Shown: positions 9,719-21,362 of the stretch, piece by piece | How positions within the stretch are numbered: the stretch's first letter is position 1 | How the letters are laid out: every line of letters begins with the position of its first letter | From: Myxocyprinus asiaticus | Lineage: Eukaryota; Chordata; Actinopteri; Cypriniformes; Catostomidae | Direction: 5' to 3' | Length of the DNA stretch: 64,000 nucleotides | Assembly (NCBI RefSeq): GCF_019703515.2 | Contig: NC_059346.1 | Span: 50,513,501-50,577,500, forward strand | Notes under the pieces: generated by a model | What the model was told of the DNA's origin: nothing | What the model saw: the letters and a program-made list of their open reading frames with translations, nothing else | Databases searched by the model: none | Position numbers and translations under genes: made by a program

Positions 9719-12712
9719 TCGAAAAGGCGTAGTTCACCCAAAAATGAAAAATGAATGTATGGCTTTCAGTATTCTGTAGCTTTGGACAAGCTTCCAAGGT
9801 GCTATGATGCCTTCCTACCTGATTTAACATGTTTTAGCCACTACACATGGCTTAGAATGGCCACAATTGGGGATAACACCAAAATATGTGCAGGTCATAA
9901 AAGTAAGGAAGATGTCCTGGGACAATAAACATCTATCTCTCTTTCCCTGAGAGAAACAACTTGGATCATAAAATGCATTTTCATTTAAAGCAATCCGAAG
10001 GTAAATTGTCTCTTTTTCCCTGACAGAATGAAATAAATGCAGTGCAGAACTGCTGAGCTCAGACTGTTACAAACTCTCTTAAGACACAACTTGACAACAT
10101 AAATGTTCATTTATCTCTATTACTATAAGTTGCAGCCAAACAGCTACATATTTCCTGTGGTCCTTGGACAGGCCACCAAAAAATTTAAATCAGTAAACAA
10201 GCAGTCCATAAAAGCACATAAAAGCAGATAAATCCATTCCACACAGCAAACCAACTGGGAGTTACATAGAAGCTGATTAAATTGTTTATAATGACTACAT
10301 AAGGCATTTCATGGTTTAACACACCAACAGTAAAGCAAAGGGACATACTGTTCAAACTATCTAACAGACCTATTTTCAGCCTAAACTAAAATTATGTTTC
10401 TCGATCTCTTAGCTCTTTAAGATCGCATGGAATAGCTTGAAAAGCACCGTTGTCTCCCAGTGTTGATGTATGTCCTGTTAAAACAGGATGTTGAAGCAGG
10501 ATATATCAAAGGGCTCATCCCTTAAAAAAAAAGGGACAAGACCTTTGGGGTCTTGTCCCGTGAATAAGAACTGATCAAAGTCTGCCATCATGAAGGATGT
10601 TTTAATTCTCTAAATGCATATCGAGGAGTCAAGGACTGAGGAAGCTTCCTGAGGAGGCTTGAGTGAGGTAGCACAGGTGGATCCTATAGCAAAGCACCTG
10701 ATTCACGCACTAGTTGTCCTTCCCCTTCACATCTGGCACAACAGTTTTAGTTAATGTTTCACCTTTGTGGTTTAAATAAACCACAATTTTCGCATCAATG
10801 GTGCATCTTGAATCATTACAATTTATAATGAATATAATAATAAACCAAGTTACAACAACATAATGGCAAGCGCTCCGAGGTAATGCAGCTGCAAAAAGAT
10901 GGCACTCTGAAGTGACACTTGAGTGAGCAAGTACATTACATTTTTAAAACACATTTTGCTTTGATTCCTCCATCCATTTTTGCTTTTCTTGCATCCTTTC
11001 CTCACGTTTTTAGAGGGAGTAGCTAGGAAGCGAGGAAAGGATGCTAGGGAAGGAAACAAAGATGCACAATTTCAGAAATGAGAAGCACCCCATGAGGCCA
11101 AATGAGCCGAGAAATGCGCAATTAGAATAAACTAATGTAATTGATTATAATGGAGACCTTCTAACTTAGTAACTACGTATAACTCTAACTATATTTATAT
11201 ACATCGGGGTTAAATTGGGATATTTTAAATTGGGATATGTATATGTAAGGGCTACATGTTTTTTGTTTACATGCACAATTTGTACTTTTTACAAATATTT
11301 AAATTGTTATGTAGAATGCTAAAAGTGCAAAAATGGTACTGTCTCTTTAAGAAAACCGGCAGTTCAGTATTTTTTTTGATTGAGTGTATGTGGAGTTGTG
11401 TGGCTTTATTATATTTATTTATTTATTTTTTGATCAAAAACTGACTGTTAAAAACAGAATAGTTATTAAAAGAGACATTATTCAATGACAAATGGATTGC
11501 CTGTATCTCGTCTTTGGACACACACACACATTACACAGAACGATTCAAACCAAACCTTACTCTCAATACACAGTGCAAGGATCTTGGTCCTTAACTTTGC
11601 ATATTAAAAGATCAATCTTGGGATTTTAATAATCGAAAATAATCGAGATCATTATCGCAAAAGATTGCAGTTAATCAGAAAACCTATGTTTTTACAGAAT
11701 CCGTATTATTTTTATTTGCAGTGATACATTTGTTTCAGAGTTTTAACAAATCTAAATTCAATTCTTTTTGCGTACCCCCGGAACCTGCTCACGTGCCCCC
11801 TGTGAGAAAGAGAATAATACCAGAATTTAGTAGGGTGTGGTTATAAATTATCACGCAACTACAGAATGTACAGCAGAAAAATATGCAATGTAATTTTCTA
11901 ATGACAGCATTTATAGTAAATAATTAAGCAGATCATTCACTTGTTGCTTTGTGTTATATCAAAGAAATTATAATAAAACCTCACTTTACAGAGAGCGCGA
12001 TGATCATGCATTATTGTAAACCTCCATTCATATGTACCTGCGTAACCTCCAATGATGCCTTTTATTTATTTATTTAGTTCCGAAGCCGATATTTCATAAG
12101 CCTACTGAATGCAGGATCTGTATATCTGTTTACTATGCACCGCTAAGAAAGGGAGAAAATGCTCGCTGACAAGAAAGGAGAGAATAATGCATTTAGATGC
12201 AGTTTTGGTGCAATAAAAGTTGAAAAAGCCATAAGTGCATGCTGATATCTCCTGGTTGTGTAAAGATTGTGGTAGCTGTGACAGACAGACACATTCCTTG
12301 ATAGTTTCCACAGTCAAGCAGGTGTGTGTGTGTGCGTGTGTGTGATAAAACAATGGCAAAATGCTATAAACGGTAAAACTATATGCACTCCAAACGAATG
12401 TGTTTATGAAAGTAATAATGAATAATAATAATATGATGACATATATTGCCAGCCTGCAAAAGCAGCATAATTTAGTATTTTTATATAGCTAAAATAGCTG
12501 AGTTGGTTTATGCCAGAAGTGGTCCACATTCAAGTTTGATAATGGCCAAACCCTAGTTAAGTTGAAAAATAAGGTAGATATGATAATTATAAAATCAGAC
12601 ACACTCTCATAACAAAACATCAACAAAAGATTAACCTTATTCCATATATTAGACATCACATACGGTTGCTAATAAGCCTATAAAAGGCATTTTGATGCAA
12701 TTTAAACATATA
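9719..12712. other. AT-rich intergenic DNA with one perfect hairpin, no gene seen
   Basis: A short MITE remnant (AGTTCACCCAAAAATGAAA at 9731-9749) begins the stretch. A perfect hairpin lies at 10533-10559 (separate entry). A (GT)n-like run sits at 12322-12344. I found no coding gene or RNA gene. Confidence 0.5.
10533..10559. other. Perfect 11-bp stem-loop
   Basis: GGGACAAGACC is followed by a 5-base loop and its exact complement GGTCTTGTCCC. An A-run (10524-10532) lies immediately 5'. Function unknown. It could be a chance palindrome or part of an old repeat. Confidence 0.6.
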
Positions 12713-13706
12713 TGCACTGATAAGCCAAAACATTACGACCACTCCCAGGTGAAGAAAATAATGTTGATCATCTCCTAACAAAGAGATGGTCTGGGTAGAT
12801 TAGATGGTAAGTGAACAATCAGTTCTCGTAGTCAACGTGTTGAATCCAGGAGAAATGGACAGGAGTAAAGACCTGAACGACTTTGACAAGTGCCAAATTG
12901 TTATGGCCAGACGACTGGGTCAGAGCATCTCTGAAATGGCAAGGCTTGTGGGGTGCTCCCTGTCAGCAGTGGTAAGTGTATACTCACATTGGTCCGAGGA
13001 GGGACAAACCACAAACCGGCGACAGGGAGTGTGATGCTCTGGGCAATGTTCTTTTGGGAAAACCCTGGGTTTCATTCATGTGTACGTCAATTTGACACAT
13101 GCCACCTACCTAAACCTCATTGCAGACTAGGTACACCCCTTCATGGCAAAGGTATTCCCTGATGGCAGTGGCCTCTTTCATCAGGATAATGCGTCCTGCC
13201 ACACTGCACACATTGTTCGGGAATAGTTTGAGGAACATGATGAAGAGTTCAGGTGTTGCCCTGGCCTCCGAATACCCCAGATCTCAATCTGATTGAGCAT
13301 CTGTGGTATGTGCTAGACCAACAACTCTGGTCCAAGCCGGCTCCACCTCCCAACTTACTTGAAGGATCTGCTGCTAGTATTTTTGTAACTGCTGATCTCC
13401 TGGGATTTTCACATGCAACAGTCTCTAGAATTTACTCTGAATGGTGGCAAAAACAAAAAATATCCAGTGAGCGGCAGTTCTGCAGATGGAAACGCCTTGT
13501 TGATGAGAGAGGTCAACAGAGAATGGCCAGACTGGTTCGAACTGACAAAGTCTACGGTAACTCAGATAACCGCTCTGTACAATTGTGATGAGAAGAATAT
13601 AATCTCAGAATGCTGTTCTGAGATGCAGGCTGGCGCTGTTTTGTTGGCACGAGGGGGACCTACACAATATTAGACATGTGGTTTTAATGTTGTGGCTGAT
13701 CGATAT
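12713..13706 (+). mobile_element. Tc1-like transposon, rearranged
   Basis: The left end reads CACTGATAAGCCAAAACATTACGACCAC and the right end, reversed, GATCAGCCACAACATTAAAACCAC. These are the terminal repeats of a Tc1 family common in fish, with TA-rich sequence outside both. The interior carries a broken transposase (separate entry). The nearest neighbour on the right is another Tc1-type element starting at 13707 with no gap. Confidence 0.8.
12854..13673 (+). pseudogene. Tc1-like transposase, rearranged, with a second helix-turn-helix segment
   Basis: The first piece (12854-13033) is an N-terminal helix-turn-helix with [17 protein letters not shown] and [10 protein letters not shown]. It jumps from NRRQG to [11 protein letters not shown] near 13022, so the first catalytic aspartate region is gone. 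The HQDNASCHTAH block (about 13185-13215) keeps the second aspartate, and PDLNLIEHLW near 13275 has Leu where NPIEH has Pro. At about 13375-13590 a second, different N-terminal DNA-binding segment is present (LGFSHATVSRIYSEW, QRMARLVRTD). The element then ends with the usual GGPTQY terminus (13655-13673). Several frameshifts occur. It is a hybrid or nested relic with no activity. Confidence 0.8.
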
Positions 13707-14637
13707 ATACAAGTTGTGCTCAAAAGTTTGCATACCCTGGAAGAAATTGTGAAATTTTGGCATTGATTTTGAAAATATGACTGATCATGCAAAAAAAACT
13801 GTCTTTTATTTAAGGATAGTGATCATATGAAGCCATTTATTATCACATAGTTCACATAGTTCACATACCCTTGAATGTTTGGCCTTGTTACAGACACACA
13901 AGGTGACACACACATGTTTAAATGGCAATTAAAGGTTAATTTCCCACACCTGTGGCTTTTTAAATTGCAATTAGTGTCTGTGTATAAATAGTCAATGAGT
14001 TTGTTAGCTCTCATGTGGATGCACTGAGCAGGCTAGATACTGAGCCATGGGGAGCTGAAAAGAACTGTCAAAAGACCTGCGTAACAAGGTAATGGAACTT
14101 TATAAAGATGGAAAAGGATATAAAAAGATATCCAAAGCTTTGAAAATGCCAGTCAGTACTGTTCAATCACTTATTAAGAAGTGGAAAATTCAGCGATCTC
14201 TTGATGCCAAGGTCAGGTAGACCAAGAAAGATTTCAGCCACAACTGCCAGAAGAATTGTTCGGGATACAAAGAAAAACCCACAGGTAACCTCAGGAGAAA
14301 TACAGGCTGCTCTGAAAAAAGACGGTGTGGTTGTTTCAAGGAGCACAATACTTGTTGACACCTCTCCAAACATAGCGCTTATGGTTGTGACCATAAAGCT
14401 CTATTTTGGTCTCGTCACTCCAAATTACAGTGTGCCAGAAGCTGTGAGGCGTGTCAAGGTGTTGTCAAGAATATTGTAACCGGGCTTTTTTGTGGCAATG
14501 GCTTCTTTCTGGCAACTCGACCATGCAGCTCATTTTTGTTCAAGTAATGTTGTATTGTGCTCCTTGAAACAACCACACCGTCTTTTTCCAGAGCAGCCTG
14601 TATTTCTCCTGAGGTTACCTGTGGGTTTTTCTAATGT
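13707..14637 (+). mobile_element. Tc1-like element with an inverted internal segment
   Basis: It begins with GTTGTGCTCAAAAGTTTGCATACC, the terminal repeat of a Tc1 family. The transposase start (ATG at 14047) is followed at codon 4 by TGA where the family has an Arg codon. The N-terminal DNA-binding domain (about 14060-14215: LSKDLRNKVMELYKDGKGYK) and following region read on to 14350. From about 14352 to 14637 the sequence is an inverted piece of the same transposase: 14285-14350 reappears reverse-complemented at 14557-14622. No right terminal repeat in the expected orientation was found. The gene is dead. Confidence 0.75.
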
Positions 14638-15077
14638 ATATATGGTGTGTGTGTGTACATTATGCACTGATGCAATAAGTAAAATCTGAACATTAAGACT
14701 GCAACAAAACAACAGCAAAATAAACCAGAAACGGTAAATAATCCATGTAATTTCTTCATGCCACATTGCATGCTGGATATTGCTAAATTGCAGTTGGATA
14801 CTGTAACTGACAAAAACAGTTTCTAGCTGTGAATTTCATCGACAGAAATGTGCAATATTTTTACAGTAGAATGCTGGCGACTGTAGCTGCCAGTAATTTT
14901 ACAGTATTTCTTTATAGTGTATACAAAATGTTTTCATCTACAGAATGTGAAAACTGGTTCCTTTTCAAATTACAGTGACCTCTTATTTTAACCGGCAGTA
15001 CATCCCATTTCATGTCAGATTTTCAAAAGCTATGGCAGCCCACCAATAACGTTATAGGGCATTCAGCAGTAGGAACA
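14638..15077. other. Intergenic DNA, nothing recognised
   Basis: AT-rich sequence with a short TG run at 14647-14656. No gene or element boundary was seen until the hAT TSD at 15078. Confidence 0.5.
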
Positions 15078-15085
15078 CCCACTAC

Positions 15086-15889
15086 CAGGAACTAAAAATG
15101 GGTCAAGGAACAAAAACTGAAAATGAATGAAATTTTAAGCAGAACGTGACCAAAAACTGCAACAAAGTGATTTTCAATTTATTTCAATAATTTTTTTCAT
15201 GAAACTAAAGGCCAAAGGGTTTATCACAGTATATTTTTGGAACTACACCACTTCATGTTGCCAGTGAAAATGAAACAAGTGCTTTGAACCTGAAGGATAC
15301 TGCTACATCACACATTTCTTTGCCTAATTGCCCGTTGTGAATGTCGTATTCTGTGAATGAAGACCTTTTTAACAACTATGCATAATTACTACATATACAT
15401 GCATGGCTAATTCAGATACAAGGAAAACATTATTAGATGTAAAAAGTACTTTTTTCAGTTGTTTTAAAGTCTTCACTGAATTATTGTTAGATATGATGCA
15501 TTAATACAGATCGATGCTGCCAGGTTTTGACTCAGAAGCAGATCTTTAATTAAAAATTTACTTAACTGTATGCTTGTTACAATTTCTATTGTAATCAGTC
15601 GCAAATGTTTTGCTTATTTGGAGGCAAGTGGCTTATTTTGAGCTTGTTTTTCCAGACCAGATTGTTTGCTACTCTTGTGAGATTTGGCAATGCTGCAATT
15701 GGTATTTCACCTACCACTTAAGCACAGAGTACTGTCATTTTAAAAGAACTTTATTAACTGTTCTTTTATTTTGTTTTAAGCAGTAACCATTTGGAAAGGA
15801 GGCTGTGAAACTTTTGAACCAGAACGAAAAAAAATATAGTTCTTGCTCAGAACGAACCGAAATGAAAAACATTTAGTTTTTAGTCCCTG
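15086..15889. mobile_element. Non-autonomous hAT element with 8-bp TSD
   Basis: The ends are short inverted repeats: CAGGAACTAAAAATG on the left and, reversed, CAGGGACTAAAAACT on the right. Identical 8-bp copies of CCCACTAC flank it at 15078-15085 and 15890-15897. An 8-bp duplication with CAGG..-type ends is diagnostic of hAT transposition. The 804-bp interior has no transposase motif, so it would have been mobilised in trans. The next base after its right TSD begins the TSD of an LTR element. Confidence 0.88.
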
Positions 15890-15902
15890 CCCACTACCAC
15901 CA

Positions 15903-16298
15903 TGTAACGTATGCTGGCACTGGCAATGATGGCAATGACGAAGACGTGAAGATGAAGAACCCAAGTGCAGTTAATTTACAGGTGTTGAATCCCAAAACCT
16001 TGACTACAAACGTGAACTTGACTATAACATGACCTGACTATAAACATGACCATTCACATTCAATACTAGACCACTACACAATGGAAAACATGAGGCTTAA
16101 ATACATGGACATGGGGGAACATAAACCAATGAACAAACAGAACTGATAAGATAATTAAACAATAAACCAATGAAAACATGACACATGAACATGGAGGGAA
16201 AACAGGAATCACATGACAAGGGAAACAGGAAAACATGACATGAAACAGGAACTAGAATTTCAAAATAAAAGACATGAATCAACAGAATACACATGACA
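15903..16298 (-). repeat. 3' LTR of family A element
   Basis: On the minus strand the LTR starts TGTCATGTGTATTCTG and ends CATACGTTACA. It matches 17445-17926 but lacks some of the tandem 'TATAAACATGACCTGAC' copies present there, giving 396 versus 482 bp. Confidence 0.9.
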
Positions 16299-16367
16299 TA
16301 TCCCCCCCACTAAGGGGTGGCTCCCAACACCCCAACACAAACAAAACACATAAAACATGACATAAAT

Positions 16368-17474
16368 TCAAAGTTCTGTAGGGAGCGGGGGGGGGGTCTT
16401 GAGGTGTGGGGCATGGCGTGGCGTGGTGAGAAAGGGCGAGGGGCATGGGACCAAGGCAAAGTCCGTGGGGGGTGAAGCCGTGAGAGGCTCGAGGGGCGGA
16501 GCCATGGAACGTGGTGCCCGGAGAGTAGCCGAAGACTCGAAGGGCCAGGGTGGAGCCGATGGCAGGGAGGACCAAGGCGGTACTGGAGGCTCGGAGGAGC
16601 AAGGCGGAGCTGAGGGATCGGAAGACTGAGGTGGAGCAGGTGGGACTGAGGACCAAGGTGGAGCCGTAGGGAAGGAGGTCCCCGGTGAAGCTGACAGATC
16701 GGAGGGACGAGGTGCAGCCAGAGGATCGGAGAGCCAAAGCGGAGCCAGGTGACCGACAGACCAAGGAGGAGCTGGAGGGACGAGGGACCCTGGCACAGCT
16801 GACAGACTGAAGGACCGTAGTGGAGCCGAGGGAACGCTGAGCTGAGGCAATGTCGAGGGACTGACAGGCCAAGGCGAAGTCCAGGGCTCAGAGGGTCCAG
16901 GCGGGATCGGAGGGCCGAAAGTTCCCCTTGCCTGCTCAGGAGAACTATGGGTGGGTATAAGGGTGGGAACCATCTCCAGGTCCCACTGCTCAGGTGTGGC
17001 TGTGACATGGCATGGAGCAGGCTGAGGCGTTGCTGTGACGTGGCATGGAGCAGGCTGAGGCGTTGCTGTGACGTGGCATGGAGCAGGCTGAGGCGTTGCT
17101 GTGACGTGGACCTCTGGCTCGGCGGCGGCCATGTCGTGGACCTCTGGCTCGGCAGCGGCCATGACGTGGACCTCTGGCTCGGCAGCGGCCATGACGTGGA
17201 CCTCTGGCTCGGCATCCGCCTCCCCCACAGTGAACGAGGAACCAATGAACCGTAGGGCGAGGTCGATATATTGAGCCAGGCTGAGGGAACTGCGACCGCC
17301 CGGCATCAAAAAAGAAATGGACTCATTCAGTCCAAATCTAAAACAGTCTTTGAGGGCAACCTCATTAAAGTCCACCTGGCTGGCTAGACCGCAGAAGTCC
17401 TCAACATAGTCCTCCAGGGGACGATTGCCCTGACGTAGGCGCAGAACGTATGCTGGCACTGGCAATGATGGCAA
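16368..17474 (-). CDS. Gag-like protein with proline-rich tail, family A element
   Basis: The open frame is 368 codons. Residues ~12-75 form a retrotransposon-gag segment (RQGNRPLEDYVEDFCGLA, then LKDCFRFGL and SLAQYIDLALRF). This part of Ty3/gypsy gag builds the particle. It is followed by three ~10-residue repeats (EPEVHVMAAA type), three 11-residue repeats (QPAPCHVTATP) and a ~180-residue Pro/Ser/Ala-rich region with PPWS-type motifs. No CCHC zinc knuckle or protease motif follows. The methionine that opens the frame lies inside the LTR, so the first ten residues are LTR-encoded because the true leader was deleted. Whether any protein is made is unknown. Confidence 0.65.
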   Translation of the reverse strand: MPSLPVPAYVLRLRQGNRPLEDYVEDFCGLASQVDFNEVALKDCFRFGLNESISFLMPGGRSSLSLAQYIDLALRFIGSSFTVGEADAEPEVHVMAAAEPEVHVMAAAEPEVHDMAAAEPEVHVTATPQPAPCHVTATPQPAPCHVTATPQPAPCHVTATPEQWDLEMVPTLIPTHSSPEQARGTFGPPIPPGPSEPWTSPWPVSPSTLPQLSVPSAPLRSFSLSAVPGSLVPPAPPWSVGHLAPLWLSDPLAAPRPSDLSASPGTSFPTAPPWSSVPPAPPQSSDPSAPPCSSEPPVPPWSSLPSAPPWPFESSATLRAPRSMAPPLEPLTASPPTDFALVPCPSPFLTTPRHAPHLKTPPPLPTEL

Positions 17475-17926
17475 TGACGAAGACGTGAAGATGAAGAACC
17501 CAAGTGCAGTTTATTTACAGATGTGGAATCCCAAAACCTTGACTACAAACGTGAACTAAACGTAAACATGAACTTGACTATAACATGAACCTGACTATAA
17601 ACATGACCTGACTATAAACATGACCTGACTATAAACATGACCTGACTATAAACATGACCTGACTATAAACATGACCATTCACATTCAATACTAGACCACT
17701 ACACAATGGAAAACATGAGGCTTAAATACATGGACATGGGGGAACATAAACCAATGGACAAACAGAACTGATAATAAGATAATTAAACAATAAACCAATG
17801 AAAACATGACACATGAACATGGAGGGAAAACAGGAATCACATGACAAGGGAAACAGGAAAACATGACATGAAACAGGAACTAGAATTTCAAAATAAAAGA
17901 CATGAATCAACAGAATACACATGACA
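17445..17926 (-). repeat. 5' LTR of family A element
   Basis: Minus strand. It includes a TATTTAAG promoter element (about 17726-17733) and, about 32 bases on, GTCTAGTATTG, the expected mRNA start by comparison with the sister family. Five copies of a ~17-bp 'GACTATAAACATGACCT' unit lie near 17594-17672. The LTR joins gag directly, without leader. Confidence 0.9.
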
Positions 17927-17931
17927 CACCA

Positions 17932-19483
17932 CTATACGACTGTGACCACATGATAAAATTGTGTGAACGGGGCATTAATAAGACCAGGATGACTCCCAAA
18001 GACACTGCCATGCTGAAGTATTATAGTAAGCCTGTGCTTTCTTACACATGTTATGGCAGGGGAATGATTGAAATCTTATCCACTCATTTCCTGAGCTTTC
18101 TTTATTTATTTTTATTTGCACTTGCATTTTACCTCTAAAAATGTTTGTCTGTTTGTTGTCCCTCTGGCTCTCTAAGAAAATTCTTAGACAAACTTGAAAC
18201 AGCCTTCTGGCTCATCCCCAAACACAGTGGCTGACTTTACTATTTTAACATCCACTCTGAATTCTCCCAGTAATGCAGTTTACTTCAGCATCTCCTTTCA
18301 ATCAAATAAAAGTCTAACTAAAAGCTATGTCTCTCTCTTATGTGTCATGTGCCCTCTATATCCAAAAAATATATAAACATATATTAAAAAAATGAGGGCT
18401 GGGAGTTTATAAACATACTCTTTGTAAACATACTCTATGTAAAAGGGATGATGTCTATATGTTAACATTGTGCATATCTGTGTCTATCCAAATGTAAAAA
18501 TGTGCTACAACCACACTTAATGTGCGAGTACCTACAAATACTAAGTAGATAATGTTCGAATGCACTGCTTTTTGAAAGAAAATAACATACAGTATATATG
18601 CAATAAGGAGGTTGTGAAAGATAATTTCTGCTGATGACCTTGGCACAATCCATTTTTTTCACCTTTTCTGATGTCAGCTCACACAAGACAATAGTAAATC
18701 ATTCACAGACAATCCTAATCTCCTGTGTGACCATCACTAATGAGAATGTACCCTTCACCATCTGTCCTGCAAAAGCCTGACAACCCCAGCCATGTCATAA
18801 ACTCTATACAACATAATCCCTCTGCTGCAGCAAATAAAAATACATTATAGACCACTAACCAACCCTGAACCCTAGCCATGCCTATTAAGAAATAAATAAT
18901 ATACTTAAGACTTCAGTTGCAGTAAACATGTGGATCTCATTCGTATTCACAGGTATTTGTAAGTAAAATATACACATTTGAATATATTTGGAAAGACAAT
19001 GAAACACACAATATCAATTTATTGACAGTAGCTAAGGTATAAACCATTTTATGTATGAACAACTTTAGAGTTTACAAATCCCCAGATTACTGGTCAGATC
19101 TAGAACTGTCGGCATCTTTACTAGAGTACCACTTCAGGTGACCAAATTCAATACTAAGATAATATTATGATGTTACATTGACTTGTGTCTCAGTCATGTA
19201 CTGATTTGTGTGTATGTGTTCCGACCAGTTTTAAAAAAACACACAGATCAATATGAAAACAATAAATGTGTTAATTGCATTAAAAATATGTGAAATGTAT
19301 TATACATATCTATATCTCAATAGAATCTCAGTAAAATTTTAGAATTCCATGTTAGAATTCAATATTCTATGAACCTCAACAGATTTGTAAACTTTGTACG
19401 TCTCTAAAGTTGTGAATATGACTGATCTCACTGGAAAATCAGGGATAAGAGGACAATGTTTTGTCTGCTAAATCAATATATTC
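17932..19483. other. AT-rich intergenic DNA, no gene seen
   Basis: No element boundary, RNA gene or recognisable protein was found between the LTR element's TSD and the hAT TSD at 19484. Confidence 0.55.
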
Positions 19484-19642
19484 TTTTAGAACAGGGGTTC
19501 TCAACCGGGGTGGTACTGGCCCACAGTGGGCGTTCAAAGGATGCCAGAGGGCGCTGAGAGCAAATTAGTAGAGAGTGGGGCATTAGGTTACAAATGGGGA
19601 GTGTTTATCAGTCATGTTAATCAAATCTATTGTCAAGTTCCT

Positions 19643-19860
19643 GTTCCCTATCTGTCACTCACTCGACGTTGTGTCGATGTAGTAACACTAGGGGTCACTC
19701 TTGGGAGCCCGAGACACCTCTGGTCTTTGATAAAAGGCCAATGAAAATTGGTGAGTGGTATTTGCATGCCACTCCCCTGGACATACGGGTATAAAAGGAG
19801 CTGGTATGCAACCACTCATTCAGATTTTCTCTTCGGAGCTGAATGGTCATGCTCATTGAG
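19643..19860 (+). repeat. Left inverted terminal repeat of DIRS copy 1
   Basis: Reverse-complement match to about 23950-24150, including CGACGTTGTGTCGATGTAG, 'CACTAGGGGTCA', 'AAAAGGCCAATGAAAATTGG' and the TATAAAAGGAGCTGG promoter block (19791-19805). The promoter directs transcription into ORF1. Confidence 0.88.
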
Positions 19861-20082
19861 CTGAATATCACTGTTCATTCACCTCTGCTGGATCTGACTG
19901 CGCATTTCAGTGGCTTCTCCCTCCTCTGCACTGGTGCACTGCAGAGAACACCCCTGGGTGCTTCAGCAGAAAACAAAGAGAGTATATTTTCTGAAAGAGC
20001 ATTTTTCCCCTCTAAAAGAGTATATATTTCTTTAAAAGAGCGCACACACGGAATGTCTTTTTAAAGACACGTCCTTTTAAAG

Positions 20083-21239
20083 ATGCCTTTCCGATTGTGT
20101 GATATTCCTGGTTGCGGTCGTTATCTCTCAACTTCGGATGGTCATGATCGCTGTCTTTCGTGTCTGGGCGCGACCCACATGGAAGCCGCGTTTGTGAATG
20201 GTTCATGTTCTCACTGCGAGAACATGACCATGGCAACATTGCGGCTCCCCGCCTCAGTCCTTCTACCTACGGGTATGAGGCCAGTGCGGCTAGCACTGGG
20301 GGCAATTTGGGGACCCCAATGGGATCGTCTCCGCCGGGTATCCCCCCGCGGACCTCCCATTCCCCAGCACGCTCGTCTGCCCCAATCGGGCTTCAGGATG
20401 AGTTCGCCGGCTCGTCTCACGGCTCGTCTGGCTTCTTGTTCGGAGCTCGCGAAGATGATGAGCTCTCGAGTGCAGCATCGGAGAGCGGGCTTGTCCAGTC
20501 AGACGCAGATGCCTCAGCTGGGCTTCCCCCCTCGGGGACGATCGCCCAGTCACAGGCCGATGCCGAAATGACAGACATGCTTTCCCGGGCGGCCGCAAGC
20601 GTCGGGTTAGAGTGGAACCCTCTGCTCTCCCCTGAACCCTCGTGGCTTGATGATTGGTTTCTGGGCTCGCGGCGCCACTCAAAGCAGCCGCGCCCCGCTC
20701 CAGTGCCATTCTTCCCGGAAGTGCATGAGGAGCTGACGAAGTCATGGGAGGCACCTTTCACTGCCCTGCCCCGACTCCGCAGTTCCCCCGCTCTCACTAC
20801 CCTTGAAGGCGGGGCGGCCAAGGGCTATACGGCGATTCCCCCAGTGGATAAGGCGCTCGCGGTGCACTTATGCCCGCAGAGCGCTGCCACCTGGCGTGGA
20901 CACCCTAAGCTCCCGTCCAAGCCCTGTAGGCTCACGTTGTCCCTGAAGGCTAAAGCCTACAGTGCTGCTGGGCAAGCCGCCTCTGCCCTGCAGGCCCTCC
21001 GGGCGACGAAGGTCACGCCGCGGTCTCTTGGGTGGACGATGGCCACACTAGTGGTCCAGGAGCGCCACCTTTGGCTCAACCTGGTCGAGATGGGCGAGGC
21101 CAACAAGACATGGTTCCTTGCTGCCCCCATTTCCCAGTCGGGCCTATTCGGCGACACTGTCGAGGACTTTGCCCAGCAGTTCTCGATGGTGAAGCAGCAG
21201 ATGAAGGCAATCCGGCACATCCTGCCCCGGCACGGCTAA
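20083..21239 (+). pseudogene. DIRS ORF1 (gag-like), frameshifted
   Basis: The start at 20083 is supported by the matching starts in copies 2 and 3 (MxFRxC...GCGxYLS). The N-terminus has paired cysteines (CDIPGCG, CLSCLG, CSHCEN), suggesting a zinc-binding module. A frameshift near 20230-20280 moves the reading frame. The rest (to 21239) carries an acidic Ser-rich part, VGLEWNPLL, PFFPEVHEELTKSW and a C-terminal block (RHLWLNLVEMGEANK, GDTVEDFAQQF) conserved in copy 3. In DIRS elements ORF1 is the putative nucleocapsid protein. The frameshift and loss of downstream RT make it non-functional here. Confidence 0.82.
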
Positions 21240-21362
21240 AGATCCCACACCCCATCTGCTCATCACCAAGGGCGTCCCCCAGCGGTGACTGCACCAGCTC
21301 CACCGCAGCCCGCCCCTTCGGCCCGGCCACGGCATGGAGCCCACCGCAGGAAGCGGCCCGTG

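Larger units (their letters stand above)
15903..17926 (-). mobile_element. Gag-only LTR retrotransposon (family A), with TSD CACCA
   Basis: Two direct LTRs bound a ~1.15 kb interior that encodes a gag-like protein but no protease, reverse transcriptase or integrase. The 5-bp duplication CACCA lies at 15898-15902 and 17927-17931. A purine tract (minus-strand GGGGGGGATA, about 16299-16308) sits directly before the 3' LTR. Relative to its sister at 40100-42763, the last LTR bases and ~44 bp of leader, including the primer site and the gag start codon, are missing. It would depend on an autonomous relative for movement, and this copy could not prime normally. Confidence 0.9.

Noticed and set aside
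16399..17255. Gly/Arg-rich open frames on the plus strand opposite the family A gag
   Set aside because: They are antisense shadows of the Pro/Ser-rich gag tail and its tandem repeats.
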